From: Lepidurus packardi | Lineage: Eukaryota > Arthropoda > Branchiopoda > Notostraca > Triopsidae | Reading direction: 5' to 3' | Length of the DNA stretch: 64,000 nt | NCBI GenBank assembly: GCA_023053545.1 | Contig: JAKZAN010000080.1 | Span: 1-64,000 of the forward strand | In this document: in pieces, positions 50,601 to 64,000 of the stretch | Layout: the number at the start of each line of letters is the position of its first letter | Position numbering within the stretch: the first letter of the stretch is position 1 | The notes under the pieces: model-generated | What the model saw: the letters and a program-made list of their open reading frames with translations, nothing else | Database searches by the model: none | Told to the model about the DNA's origin: nothing | Made by a program: the position numbers and the translations under genes

Positions 50601-53600
50601 ATTAATTCCTTACGGACTTAATTAATTCCTTACGGACTGAATTAATTCCTTACGGACTTAATTAATTCCTTACGTACTTAATTAATTCCTTACGGTCTGA
50701 ATTAATTTCATACGGACTGAATTAATTCATTACGGACTTAATTAATCGATTACGGACTTAATTAATCCATTACAGACTGAATTAATTCCTTACGGACTGA
50801 ATTAATTCCTTACGGATTTTATTAATTCCTTACGGACTGAATTAATTCCGTACGGATTTTATTAATTCCTTACGGACTGAATTTATTCATTACGGACTTA
50901 ATTTATCCATTACAGACTGAATTAATTCCTTACGGACTGAATTAATTCCTTACGGACTGAATTAATACCTTACGGACTGAATTAAATCCTTACGGACTGA
51001 ACTAATTCCTTACGGACTGAATTAATTCCTTACGGACTGAAATAATTCCTTACTGACTGAATTAAATCCTTACGGACTGAATTAATTCCTTACGGACTGA
51101 ATTAATTCCTTTCGGACTTAGTTAATTCCTTACGTACTTAATTAATTCCTTACGGTCTGAATTAATTCCGTACGGATTTTATTAATTCCTTACGGACTGA
51201 ATTAATTCATTATGGACTTAATTAATCCATTTCGGACTGAATTATTTCTTTACGTACTGAAGTTATTCCTTACGGACTGAATTAATTACTTACGGACTGA
51301 ATTATTTCCTTACATACTTAAATAATTCCTTACGGACTGAATTAATTCCTTACGGACTGAATTAATTCCTTACGGACTGAATTAATTCCTTACGGACTTA
51401 ATTAATTCCTTACGTACTTAATTAATTCCTTACGGTCTGAATTAATTCCGTACGGATTTTATTAATTCCTTACGGACTGAATTAATTCATTACGGACTTA
51501 ATTAATCCATTACGGACTGAATTATTTCCTTACGTACTGAAGTTATTCCTTACGGACTGAATTAATTCCTTATGGACTGAATTAATTCCTTAATTAATTC
51601 CTTACGGACTGAATTAATTTCATACGGAATGAATTAATTCCTTACGGACTGAATTAATTCCTTACGGATTGAATTAATACCTTACGGACTGAATTAAATC
51701 CTTACGGACTGAATTAATTCCTTACGGACTGAATTAATTCCTTACGGACTGAATTAATTCCTTACTGACTGAATTAATTCCTTACGGACTGAATTAATTC
51801 CTTACGGACTGAATTAATTCCTTACGGACTGAATTAATTCCTTACGGCCTGAATTAATTCCGTACGGATTTTATTAATTCCTTACGGACTGAATTAATTC
51901 ATTACGGACTGAATTAATTCATTACGGACTTAATTAATCCATTACGGACTGAATTATTTCCTTACGTACTGAAGTTATTCCTTACGGACTGAATTAATTC
52001 CTTACGGACTGAATTAATTCCTTAATTAATTCCTTACGGACTGAATTAATTTCATACGGACTGAATTAATTCCTTACGGACTGAATTAATTCCTTACGGA
52101 CTGAATTAATACCTTACGGACTGAATTAAATCCTTACGGACTGAATTAATTCCTTACGGACTGAATTAATTCCTTACGGACTGAATTAATTCCTTACGGA
52201 CTGAATTAATTCCTTACGGACTTAATTAATTCCTTACGGACTGAATTAATTCCTTACGGACTGAATTAATTCCTTTCGGACTTAGTTAATTCCTTACGTA
52301 CTTAATTAATTCCTTACGGTCTGAATTAATTCCGTACGGATTTTATTAATTCCTTACGGACTGAATTAATTCATTACCGACTTAGTTAATCCATTACGGA
52401 CTGAATTATTTCTTTACGTACTGAAGTTATTCCTTACGGACTGAATTAATTACTTACGGACTGAATTATTTCCTTACATACTGAAATAATTCCTTACGGA
52501 CTGAATTAATTCCTTACGGACTGAATTAATTCCTTAATTAATTCCTTACGGACTGAATTAATTTCATACGGACTGAATTAATTCATTACGGACTTAATTA
52601 ATCGATTACGGACTGAATTAATTCCTTACGGACTGAATTAATTCCTTACGGACTAAATTAATTCCTTACGGACTGAATTAATTCCTTACGGACTTAATTA
52701 ATTCCTTACGTACTTAATTAATTCCTTACGGTCTGAATTAATTCCGTACGGATTTTATTAATTCCTTACGTACTGAATTAATTCCGTACGGATTTTATTA
52801 ATTCTTTACGGACTGAATAAATTCCTTACGGACTGAATTAATACCTTACGGACTGAATTAAATCCTTACGGACTGAATTAATTCCTTACGGACTGAATTA
52901 ATTCCTTACGGACTTAATGAATTCCTTACTGACTGAATTAATTCCTTACGGACTTAATTAATTCCTTACGGACTTAATTAATTCCTTACGTACTTAATTA
53001 ATTCCTTACGGTCGGAATTAATTTCATACGGACTGAATTAATTCATTACGGACTTAATTAATCGATTACGGACTTAATTAATCCATTACAGACTGAATTA
53101 ATTCCTTACGGACTGAATTAATTCCTTACGGATTTTATTAATTCCTTACGGACTGAATTAATTCCGTACGGATTTTATTAATTCCTTACGGACTGAATTT
53201 ATTCATTACGGACTTAATTTATCCATTACAGACTGAATTAATTCCTTACGGACTGAATTAATTCCTTACGGACTGAATTAATACCTTACGGACTGAATTA
53301 AATCCTTACGGACTGAACTAATTCCTTACGGACTGAATTAATTCCTTACGGACTGAAATAATTCCTTACTGACTGAATTAAATCCTTACGGACTGAATTA
53401 ATTCCTTACGGACTGAATTAATTCCTTTCGGACTTAGTTAATTCCTTACGTACTTAATTAATTCCTTACGGTCTGAATTAATTCCGTACGGATTTTATTA
53501 ATTCCTTACGGACTGAATTAATTCATTATGGACTTAATTAATCCATTTCGGACTGAATTATTTCTTTACGTACTGAAGTTATTCCTTACGGACTGAATTA

Positions 53601-56600
53601 ATTACTTACGGACTGAATTATTTCCTTACATACTTAAATAATTCCTTACGGACTGAATTAATTCCTTACGGACTGAATTAATTCCTTACGGACTGAATTA
53701 ATTCCTTACGGACTTAATTAATTCCTTACGTACTTAATTAATTCCTTACGGTCTGAATTAATTCCGTACGGATTTTATTAATTCCTTACGGACTGAATTA
53801 ATTCATTACGGACTTAATTAATCCATTACGGACTGAATTATTTCCTTACGTACTGAAGTTATTCCTTACGGACTGAATTAATTCCTTATGGACTGAATTA
53901 ATTCCTTAATTAATTCCTTACGGACTGAATTAATTTCATACGGAATGAATTAATTCCTTACGGACTGAATTAATTCCTTACGGATTGAATTAATACCTTA
54001 CGGACTGAATTAAATCCTTACGGACTGAATTAATTCCTTACGGACTGAATTAATTCCTTACGGACTGAATTAATTCCTTACTGACTGAATTAATTCCTTA
54101 CGGACTGAATTAATTCCTTACGGACTGAATTAATTCCTTACGGACTGAATTAATTCCTTACGGCCTGAATTAATTCCGTACGGATTTTATTAATTCCTTA
54201 CGGACTGAATTAATTCATTACGGACTTAATTAATCCATTTCGGACTGAATTATTTCTTTACGTACTGAAGTTATTCCTTACGGACTGAATTAATTACTTA
54301 CGGACTGAATTATTTCCTTACATACTTAAATAATTCCTTACGGACTGAATTAATTCCTTACGGACTGAATTAATTCCTTACGGACTGAATTAATTCCTTA
54401 CGGACTTAATTAATTCCTTACGTACTTAATTAATTCCTTACGGTCTGAATTAATTCCGTACGGATTTTATTAATTCCTTACGGACTGAATTAATTCATTA
54501 CGGACTTAATTAATCCATTACGGACTGAATTATTTCCTTACGTACTGAAGTTATTCCTTACGGACTGAATTAATTCCTTATGGACTGAATTAATTCCTTA
54601 ATTAATTCCTTACGGACTGAATTAATTTCATACGGAATGAATTAATTCCTTACGGACTGAATTAATTCCTTACGGACTGAATTAATACCTTACGGACTGA
54701 ATTAAATCCTTACGGACTGAATTAATTCCTTACGGACTGAATTAATTCCTTACGGACTGAATTAATTCCTTACTGACTGAATTAATTCCTTACGGACTGA
54801 ATTAATTCCTTACGGACTGAAATAATTCCTTACGGACTGAATTAATTCCTTACGGCCTGAATTAATTCCGTACGGATTTTATTAATTCCTTACGGACTGA
54901 ATTAATTCATTACGGACTGAATTAATTCATTACGGACTTAATTAATCCATTACGGACTGAATTATTTCCTTACGTACTGAAGTTATTCCTTACGGACTGA
55001 ATTAATTCCTTACGGACTGAATTAATTCCTTAATTAATTCCTTACGGACTGAATTAATTTCATACGGACTGAATTAATTCCTTACGGACTGAATTAATTC
55101 CTTACGGACTGAATTAATACCTTACGGACTGAATTAAATCCTTACGGACTGAATTAATTCCTTACGGACTGAATTAATTCCTTACGGACTGAATTAATTC
55201 CTTACGGACTGAATTAATACCTTACGGACTGAATTAAATCCTTACGGACTGAATTAATTCCTTACGGACTGAATTAATTCCTTACGGACTGAATTAATTC
55301 CTTACTGACTTAATTAATTCCTTACGGACTAAATTAATTCCTTACGGACTAAATTAATTCCTTACGGACTGAATTAATTCCTTACGGACTTAATTAATTC
55401 CTTACGGACTGAATTAATTCCTTACGGACTGAATTAATTCCTTTCGGACTTAGTTAATTCCTTACGTACTTAATTAATTCCTTACGGTCTGAATTAATTC
55501 CGTACGGATTTTATTAATTCCTTACGGACTGAATTAATTCATTACGGACTTAGTTAATCCATTACGGACTGAATTATTTCTTTACGTACTGAAGTTATTC
55601 CTTACGGACTGAATTAATTACTTACGGACTGAATTATTTCCTTACATACTGAAATAATTCCTTACGGACTGAATTAATTCCTTACGGACTGAATTAATTC
55701 CTTAATTAATTCCTTACGGACTGAATTAATTTCATACGGACTGAATTAATTCATTACGGACTTAATTAATCGATTACGGACTGAATTAATTCCTTACGGA
55801 CTGAATTAATTCCTTACGGACTTAATTAATTCCTTACGGACTGAATTAATTCCTTACGGACTTAATTAATTCCTTACGTACTTAATTAATTCCTTACGGT
55901 CTGAATTAATTTCATACGGACTGAATTAATTCATTACGGACTTAATTAATCGATTACGGACTTAATTAATCCATTACAGACTGAATTAATTCCTTACGGA
56001 CTGAATTAATTCCTTACGGATTTTATTAATTCCTTACGGACTGAATTAATTCCGTACGGATTTTATTAATTCCTTACGGACTGAATTTATTCATTACGGA
56101 CTTAATTTATCCATTACAGACTGAATTAATTCCTTACGGACTGAATTAATTCCTTACGGACTGAATTAATACCTTACGGACTGAATTAAATCCTTACGGA
56201 CTGAACTAATTCCTTACGGACTGAATTAATTCCTTACGGACTGAAATAATTCCTTACTGACTGAATTAAATCCTTACGGACTGAATTAATTCCTTACGGA
56301 CTGAATTAATTCCTTTCGGACTTAGTTAATTCCTTACGTACTTAATTAATTCCTTACGGTCTGAATTAATTCCGTACGGATTTTATTAATTCCTTACGGA
56401 CTGAATTAATTCATTATGGACTTAATTAATCCATTTCGGACTGAATTATTTCTTTACGTACTGAAGTTATTCCTTACGGACTGAATTAATTACTTACGGA
56501 CTGAATTATTTCCTTACATACTTAAATAATTCCTTACGGACTGAATTAATTCCTTACGGACTGAATTAATTCCTTACGGACTGAATTAATTCCTTACGGA

Positions 56601-58097
56601 CTTAATTAATTCCTTACGTACTTAATTAATTCCTTACGGTCTGAATTAATTCCGTACGGATTTTATTAATTCCTTACGGACTGAATTAATTCATTACGGA
56701 CTTAATTAATCCATTACGGACTGAATTATTTCCTTACGTACTGAAGTTATTCCTTACGGACTGAATTAATTCCTTATGGACTGAATTAATTCCTTAATTA
56801 ATTCCTTACGGACTGAATTAATTTCATACGGAATGAATTAATTCCTTACGGACTGAATTAATTCCTTACGGATTGAATTAATACCTTACGGACTGAATTA
56901 AATCCTTACGGACTGAATTAATTCCTTACGGACTGAATTAATTCCTTACGGACTGAATTAATTCCTTACTGACTGAATTAATTCCTTACGGACTGAATTA
57001 ATTCCTTACGGACTGAATTAATTCCTTACGGACTGAATTAATTCCTTACGGCCTGAATTAATTCCGTACGGATTTTATTAATTCCTTACGGACTGAATTA
57101 ATTCATTACGGACTGAATTAATTCATTACGGACTTAATTAATCCATTACGGACTGAATTATTTCCTTACGTACTGAAGTTATTCCTTACGGACTGAATTA
57201 ATTCCTTACGGACTGAATTAATTCCTTAATTAATTCCTTACGGACTGAATTAATTTCATACGGACTGAATTAATTCCTTACGGACTGAATTAATTCCTTA
57301 CGGACTGAATTAATACCTTACGGACTGAATTAAATCCTTACGGACTGAATTAATTCCTTACGGACTGAATTAATTCCTTACGGACTGAATTAATTCCTTA
57401 CGGACTGAATTAATTCCTTACGGACTTAATTAATTCCTTACGGACTGAATTAATTCCTTACGGACTGAATTAATTCCTTTCGGACTTAGTTAATTCCTTA
57501 CGTACTTAATTAATTCCTTACGGTCTGAATTAATTCCGTACGGATTTTATTAATTCCTTACGGACTGAATTAATTCATTACCGACTTAGTTAATCCATTA
57601 CGGACTGAATTATTTCTTTACGTACTGAAGTTATTCCTTACGGACTGAATTAATTACTTACGGACTGAATTATTTCCTTACATACTGAAATAATTCCTTA
57701 CGGACTGAATTAATTCCTTACGGACTGAATTAATTCCTTAATTAATTCCTTACGGACTGAATTAATTTCATACGGACTGAATTAATTCATTACGGACTTA
57801 ATTAATCGATTACGGACTGAATTAATTCCTTACGGACTGAATTAATTCCTTACGGACTAAATTAATTCCTTACGGACTGAATTAATTCCTTACGGACTTA
57901 ATTAATTCCTTACGTACTTAATTAATTCCTTACGGTCTGAATTAATTCCGTACGGATTTTATTAATTCCTTACGTACTGAATTAATTCCGTACGGATTTT
58001 ATTAATTCTTTACGGACTGAATAAATTCCTTACGGACTGAATTAATACCTTACGGACTGAATTAAATCCTTACGGACTGAATTAATTCCTTACGGAC
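47690..58097. repeat. 5204-bp tandem duplication, two copies
   Basis: Unit one is about 47690-52893 and unit two about 52894-58097. Private markers at a 5204-bp offset are the cggtcggaatt monomer (47807 and 53011), attatggact (48321 and 53525; 51209 and 56413) and the ttaccgactt monomer (52377 and 57581). Inside each unit attatggact occurs twice, 2888 bp apart, so an older duplication of about 2.9 kb was itself duplicated. Confidence 0.8.
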
Positions 58098-61000
58098 TGA
58101 ATTAATTCCTTACGGACTGAATGAATTCCTTACTGACTGAATTAATTCCTTACGGACTGAATTAATTCCTTACGGACTAAATTAATTCCTTACGGACTGA
58201 ATTAATTCCTTACGGACTGAATTAATTCCTTACGGACTAAATTAATTCCTTACGGACTGAATTAATTCCTTACGGACTGAATTAATTCCTTTCGGACTTA
58301 GTTAATTCCTTACGTACTTAATTAATTCCTTACGGTCTGAATTAATTCCGTACGGATTTTATTAATTCCTTACGGACTGAATTAATTCATTACGGACTTA
58401 GTTAATCCATTACGGACTGAATTATTTCTTTACGTACTGAAGTTATTCCTTACGGACTGAATTAATTACTTACGGACTGAATTATTTCCTTACATACTGA
58501 AATAATTCCTTACGGACTGAATTAATTCCTTACGGACTGAATTAATTCCTTAATTAATTCCTTACGGACTGAATTAATTTCATACGGACTGAATTAATTC
58601 ATTACGGACTTAATTAATCGATTACGGACTGAATTAATTCCTTACGGACTGAATTAATTCCTTACGGACTTAATTAATTCCTTACGGACTGAATTAATTC
58701 CTTACGGACTTAATTAATTCCTTACGTACTTAATTAATTCCTTACGGTCTGAATTAATTTCATACGGACTGAATTAATTCATTACGGACTTAATTAATCG
58801 ATTACGGACTTAATTAATCCATTACAGACTGAATTAATTCCTTACGGACTGAATTAATTCCTTACGGATTTTATTAATTCCTTACGGACTGAATTAATTC
58901 CGTACGGATTTTATTAATTCCTTACGGACTGAATTTATTCATTACGGACTTAATTTATCCATTACAGACTGAATTAATTCCTTACGGACTGAATTAATTC
59001 CTTACGGACTGAATTAATACCTTACGGACTGAATTAAATCCTTACGGACTGAACTAATTCCTTACGGACTGAATTAATTCCTTACGGACTGAAATAATTC
59101 CTTACTGACTGAATTAAATCCTTACGGACTGAATTAATTCCTTACGGACTGAATTAATTCCTTTCGGACTTAGTTAATTCCTTACGTACTTAATTAATTC
59201 CTTACGGTCTGAATTAATTCCGTACGGATTTTATTAATTCCTTACGGACTGAATTAATTCATTATGGACTTAATTAATCCATTTCGGACTGAATTATTTC
59301 TTTACGTACTGAAGTTATTCCTTACGGACTGAATTAATTACTTACGGACTGAATTATTTCCTTACATACTTAAATAATTCCTTACGGACTGAATTAATTC
59401 CTTACGGACTGAATTAATTCCTTACGGACTGAATTAATTCCTTACGGACTTAATTAATTCCTTACGTACTTAATTAATTCCTTACGGTCTGAATTAATTC
59501 CGTACGGATTTTATTAATTCCTTACGGACTGAATTAATTCATTACGGACTTAATTAATCCATTACGGACTGAATTATTTCCTTACGTACTGAAGTTATTC
59601 CTTACGGACTGAATTAATTCCTTATGGACTGAATTAATTCCTTAATTAATTCCTTACGGACTGAATTAATTTCATACGGAATGAATTAATTCCTTACGGA
59701 CTGAATTAATTCCTTACGGATTGAATTAATACCTTACGGACTGAATTAAATCCTTACGGACTGAATTAATTCCTTACGGACTGAATTAATTCCTTACGGA
59801 CTGAATTAATTCCTTACTGACTGAATTAATTCCTTACGGACTGAATTAATTCCTTACGGACTGAATTAATTCCTTACGGACTGAATTAATTCCTTACGGC
59901 CTGAATTAATTCCGTACGGATTTTATTAATTCCTTACGGACTGAATTAATTCATTACGGACTGAATTAATTCATTACGGACTTAATTAATCCATTACGGA
60001 CTGAATTATTTCCTTACGTACTGAAGTTATTCCTTACGGACTGAATTAATTCCTTACGGACTGAATTAATTCCTTAATTAATTCCTTACGGACTGAATTA
60101 ATTTCATACGGACTGAATTAATTCCTTACGGACTGAATTAATTCCTTACGGACTGAATTAATACCTTACGGACTGAATTAAATCCTTACGGACTGAATTA
60201 ATTCCTTACGGACTGAATTAATTCCTTACGGACTGAATTAATTCCTTACGGACTGAATTAATTCCTTACGGACTTAATTAATTCCTTACGGACTGAATTA
60301 ATTCCTTACGGACTGAATTAATTCCTTTCGGACTTAGTTAATTCCTTACGTACTTAATTAATTCCTTACGGTCTGAATTAATTCCGTACGGATTTTATTA
60401 ATTCCTTACGGACTGAATTAATTCATTACCGACTTAGTTAATCCATTACGGACTGAATTATTTCTTTACGTACTGAAGTTATTCCTTACGGACTGAATTA
60501 ATTACTTACGGACTGAATTATTTCCTTACATACTGAAATAATTCCTTACGGACTGAATTAATTCCTTAATTAATTCCTTACGGACTGAATTAATTTCATA
60601 CGGACTGAATTAATTCATTACGGACTTAATTAATCGATTACGGACTGAATTAATTCCTTACGGACTGAATTAATTCCTTACGGACTAAATTAATTCCTTA
60701 CGGACTGAATTAATTCCTTACGGACTTAATTAATTCCTTACGTACTTAATTAATTCCTTACGGTCTGAATTAATTCCGTACGGATTTTATTAATTCCTTA
60801 CGTACTGAATTAATTCCGTACGGATTTTATTAATTCTTTACGGACTGAATAAATTCCTTACGGACTGAATTAATACCTTACGGACTGAATTAAATCCTTA
60901 CGGACTGAATTAATTCCTTACGGACTGAATTAATTCCTTACGGACTGAATGAATTCCTTACTGACTGAATTAATTCCTTACGGACTGAATTAATTCCTTA

Positions 61001-61350
61001 CGGACTAAATTAATTCCTTACGGACTGAATTAATTCCTTACGGACTTAATTAATTCCTTACGTACTAAATTAATTCCTTACGGTCTGAATTAATTCCGTA
61101 CGGATTTTATTAATTCCTTACGGACTGAATTAATTCCGTACGGATTTTATTAATTCCTTACGGACTGAATAAATTCCTTACGAACTGAATTAATTCCGTA
61201 CGGATTTTATTAATTCCTTACGGACTGAATTTATTCATTACGGACTTAATTAATCCATTACAGACTGAATTAATTCCTTACGGACTGAATTAATTCCTTA
61301 CGGACTGAATTAATACCTTACGGACTGAATTAAATCCTTACGGACTGAAT
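55650..61350. repeat. 2848-bp tandem duplication, two copies
   Basis: Markers attatggact (56413 and 59261) and ttaccgactt (57581 and 60429) share an offset of 2848 bp, so about 55650-58500 is followed by a copy at about 58500-61350. It overlaps the second 5204-bp unit and extends the series to a third related block. Confidence 0.75.
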
Positions 61351-62109
61351 TAATTCCTTACGGACTGAATTAATTCCTTACGGACTGAATTAATTCCTTA
61401 CTGACTGAATTAAATCCTTACGGACTGAACTAATTCCTTACGGACTGAATTAATTCCTTTCGGACTTAGTTAATTCCTTACGTACTTAATTAATTCCGTA
61501 CGGGCCGAATTAATTCCGTACGGATTTTATTAATTCCTTACGGACTGAATTAATTCATTACGGACTTAATTAATCCATTTTGGACTGAATTTTTTCTTTA
61601 CGTACTGAAGTTATTCCTTACGGACTGAATTAATTACTTACGGACTGAATTATTTCCTTACATACTGAAATAATTCCTTACGGACTGAATTAATACCTTA
61701 CTGACTGAATTAAATCCTTACGGACTGAATTAATTCCTTACGGACTGAATTAATTAATTACGGACTGAATTAATTCCTTACTGACTGAATTAAATCCTTA
61801 CGGACTCAATTAATTCCTTACGGACTGAATTAGTTCCTTAAGGACTGAATTAATTCCTTACGGACTGAATTAATTCCTTTCGGACTTAGTTAATTCCTTA
61901 CGTACTTAATTAATTCCTTACGGTCTGAATTAATTCCGTACGGATTTTAATAATTCCTTACGGACTGAATTAATTCATTGCGGACTTAATTAATCCATTA
62001 CGGACTGAATTATATCCTTATGTACTGAAGTTATTCCTTACGGACTGAATTAATTCCTTACGTACTGAAATAATTCCTTACGGACTGAATTAATTCCTTA
62101 CGGACTGAA

Positions 62110-64000
62110 TTAATTCCGTACGGACTGAATTAATACCTTACGGACTGAATGAAATCCTTACGGACTGAATTAATTCCTTACGGACTGAATTAATTCCTTA
62201 CGGACTGAATTAATTCCTTGCTGACTGAATTAATTCCTTACGGACTGAATTAATTCCTTACGGACTGAATTAATTCCTTACGGACTGAATTAATTCCTTA
62301 CGGATTTAATTAATTCCTTACGTACTTAATTAATTCCTTACGGTCTGAATTAATTCCGTACGGATTTTATTAATTCCTTACGGACTGAATTAATTCCTTA
62401 CGAACTGAATTAATTCCTTACGGACTGAATTAATTCTTTACGGACTGAATTAATTCCTTAAAGACTGAATTAATTCCTTACGGACTGAATTAATTCCTTA
62501 CGGACTGAATTAATTCATTACGGACTTAATTAAATCCTTACAGACTGAATTAATTCCTTATGGACTTAATTAGTTCCGTAAGGAATGAATTAATTAATTA
62601 CGGACTGAAATAATTCCTTACGGACTGAATTAATTAATTACGGACTGAAATAATTCCTTACGGACTGAATTAATTCCTTACGGACTGAGTTAATTCGTTA
62701 CGGACTGAATTAATTTCATACGGACTGAATTAATTCATTACGGACTTAATTAATCGATTACGGACTGAATTAATTCCTTACGGACTGATTTAATTCCTTA
62801 CTGACTGAATTAATTCCTTACGGACTGAATTAATTCCTTACGGACTGAATTAATTTCATACGGACTGAATTAATTCCTTACGGACTTAATTAATCGATTA
62901 CGGACTGAATTAATTCCTTACGGACTGAATTAATTCCTTACTGACTGAATTAATTCCTTACGGACTGAATTAATTCCTTACGGACTGAATTAATTCCTTA
63001 CGGACTTAATTAATTCCTTACGTACTTAATTAATTAATTACAGTCTGAATTAATTCCGTTCGGATTTTATTAATTCCTTACGGACTGAATTAATTCCTTA
63101 CTGACTGAATTAATTCCTTACGGACTGAATTAATTCATTACGGACTGAATTAATTCCTTACGGACTAAATTAATTCCTTAATTCCTTAATTAATTCCTTA
63201 ATTCCTTAATTAATTCCTTACGGACTGAATTAATTTGATCCGGACTGAATTAATTCATTACGCACTTAATTAATCCATTACGGACTGAATTATTTCCTTA
63301 TGTACTGAAGTTATTCCTTACGGACTGAATTAATTCCTTACGGACTGAATTAATTCCGTATGGACTGAATTAGTACCTTACGGACTGAATGAAATCCTTA
63401 CGGACTGAATTAATTCCTTACGGACTGAATTAATTCCTTACGGACTGAATTAATTCCTTACGGACTGAATTAATTCCTTACGGACTGAATTAATTCCTTA
63501 CGGACTTAATTAATTCCTTACGTACTTAATTAATTCCTTACGGTCTGAATTAATTCCGTACGGATTTTATTAATTCCTTACGGACTGAATTAATTCCTTA
63601 CGAACTGAATTAATTCCTTACGGACTGAATTAATTCTTTACGGACTGAATTAATTCCTTAAAGACTGAATTAATTCCTTACGGACTGAATTAATTCCTTA
63701 CGGACTGAATTAATTCATTACGGACTTAATTAAATCCTTACAGACTGAATTAATTCCTTATGGACTTAATTAGTTCCGTAAGGAATGAATTAATTAATTA
63801 CGGACTGAAATAATTCCTTACGGACTGAATTAATTAATTACGGACTGAAATAATTCCTTACGGACTGAATTAATTCCTTACGGACTGAGTTAATTCGTTA
63901 CGGACTGAATTAATTTCATACGGACTGAATTAATTCATTACGGACTTAATTAATCGATTACGGACTGAATTAATTCCTTACGGACTGATTTAATTCCTTA
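62110..64000. repeat. 1.2-kb duplication at the irregular right end
   Basis: 62341-62800 is the same as 63541-64000, an offset of 1200 bp, and includes the rare variants ccttaaagactg, gttccgtaagg, ttcgttacgg and actgatttaattcc. Further left the offset is 1240 bp (gaaatcctta at 62151 and 63391), so two monomers have been lost or gained between. The repeat is cut by the window edge. Confidence 0.8.

Larger units (their letters stand above)
32618..64000. repeat. 20-bp satellite array, right segment
   Basis: About 31.4 kb of unbroken satellite reaching the window edge, with no gene, RNA gene or other mobile element seen. It consists of layered block duplications described in separate entries. 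New variants become common here (cggcctgaa, cggaatgaa, actgaacta, cagactg). Occasional single-base losses occur, for example taattcttacgg near 33945 and aatcctaatgact near 36251. After about 61.5 kb it becomes visibly less regular. Confidence 0.98.

Noticed and set aside
1..64000. Telomeric repeat array
   Set aside because: The 20-bp unit is unlike TTAGG or other known telomeric repeats, and no TTAGG-type tract was seen.
1..64000. CENP-B box in the satellite monomer
   Set aside because: No match to the TTCG....A..CGGG pattern was found in the common monomer variants.
32618..64000. Hidden small genes or RNA genes in the right satellite
   Set aside because: Reading through it shows only monomer variants with frequent TTAA stops; no non-satellite stretch longer than a few bases was found.

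Overview
The window is eukaryotic repeat DNA with no host gene. About 85% of it (positions 1-16059, 20876-27798 and 32618-64000) is one tandem satellite with a 20-bp monomer, close to TTAATTCCTTACGGACTGAA, about 35% GC and rich in stop codons on both strands. The rest is two almost identical 4.8-kb non-LTR (LINE) retrotransposons, one on each strand. The element type (gag-like ORF1 with three CCHC knuckles, ORF2 with apurinic-type endonuclease plus reverse transcriptase, TAAA/poly-A tail) fits the I/Jockey/R1 superfamily, which is common in arthropods. I therefore suspect an arthropod, probably an insect, but nothing in the window fixes the species.

Layout: 1-16059 satellite, with a 420-bp higher-order repeat and a 2.8-kb tandem duplication near the left end; 16060-20875 LINE copy 1, plus strand, with a 12-bp direct repeat at its edges; 20876-27798 satellite that continues the interrupted pattern; 27799-32617 LINE copy 2, minus strand; 32618-64000 satellite with nested large duplications (about 2.3, 1.06, 2.85-2.89 and 5.2 kb), becoming more irregular after about 61.5 kb.

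In each LINE, ORF1 (417 aa) makes the RNA-binding particle protein and ORF2 (1040 or 1042 aa) the nicking and reverse-transcribing enzyme. The two frames overlap by ATGA, which suggests translation of ORF2 by termination-reinitiation. All four frames are open, and I found only about six substitutions, one 6-bp in-frame indel and tail-length differences between the copies, so both insertions look very recent and possibly competent. The satellite runs in the same direction on both sides of each insert and between them, so the inverted arrangement reflects two separate insertions rather than a local inversion.

The satellite is built in layers: 20-bp monomer variants, strings of about 21 to 45 variants, and multi-kilobase blocks copied in tandem. 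A shortened 12-bp monomer recurs as a marker, and the block lengths I measured fit 20n minus 8k. This is the picture expected of a large heterochromatic or centromere-like array reshaped by unequal exchange and invaded by a young LINE. The centromere idea is an inference only.
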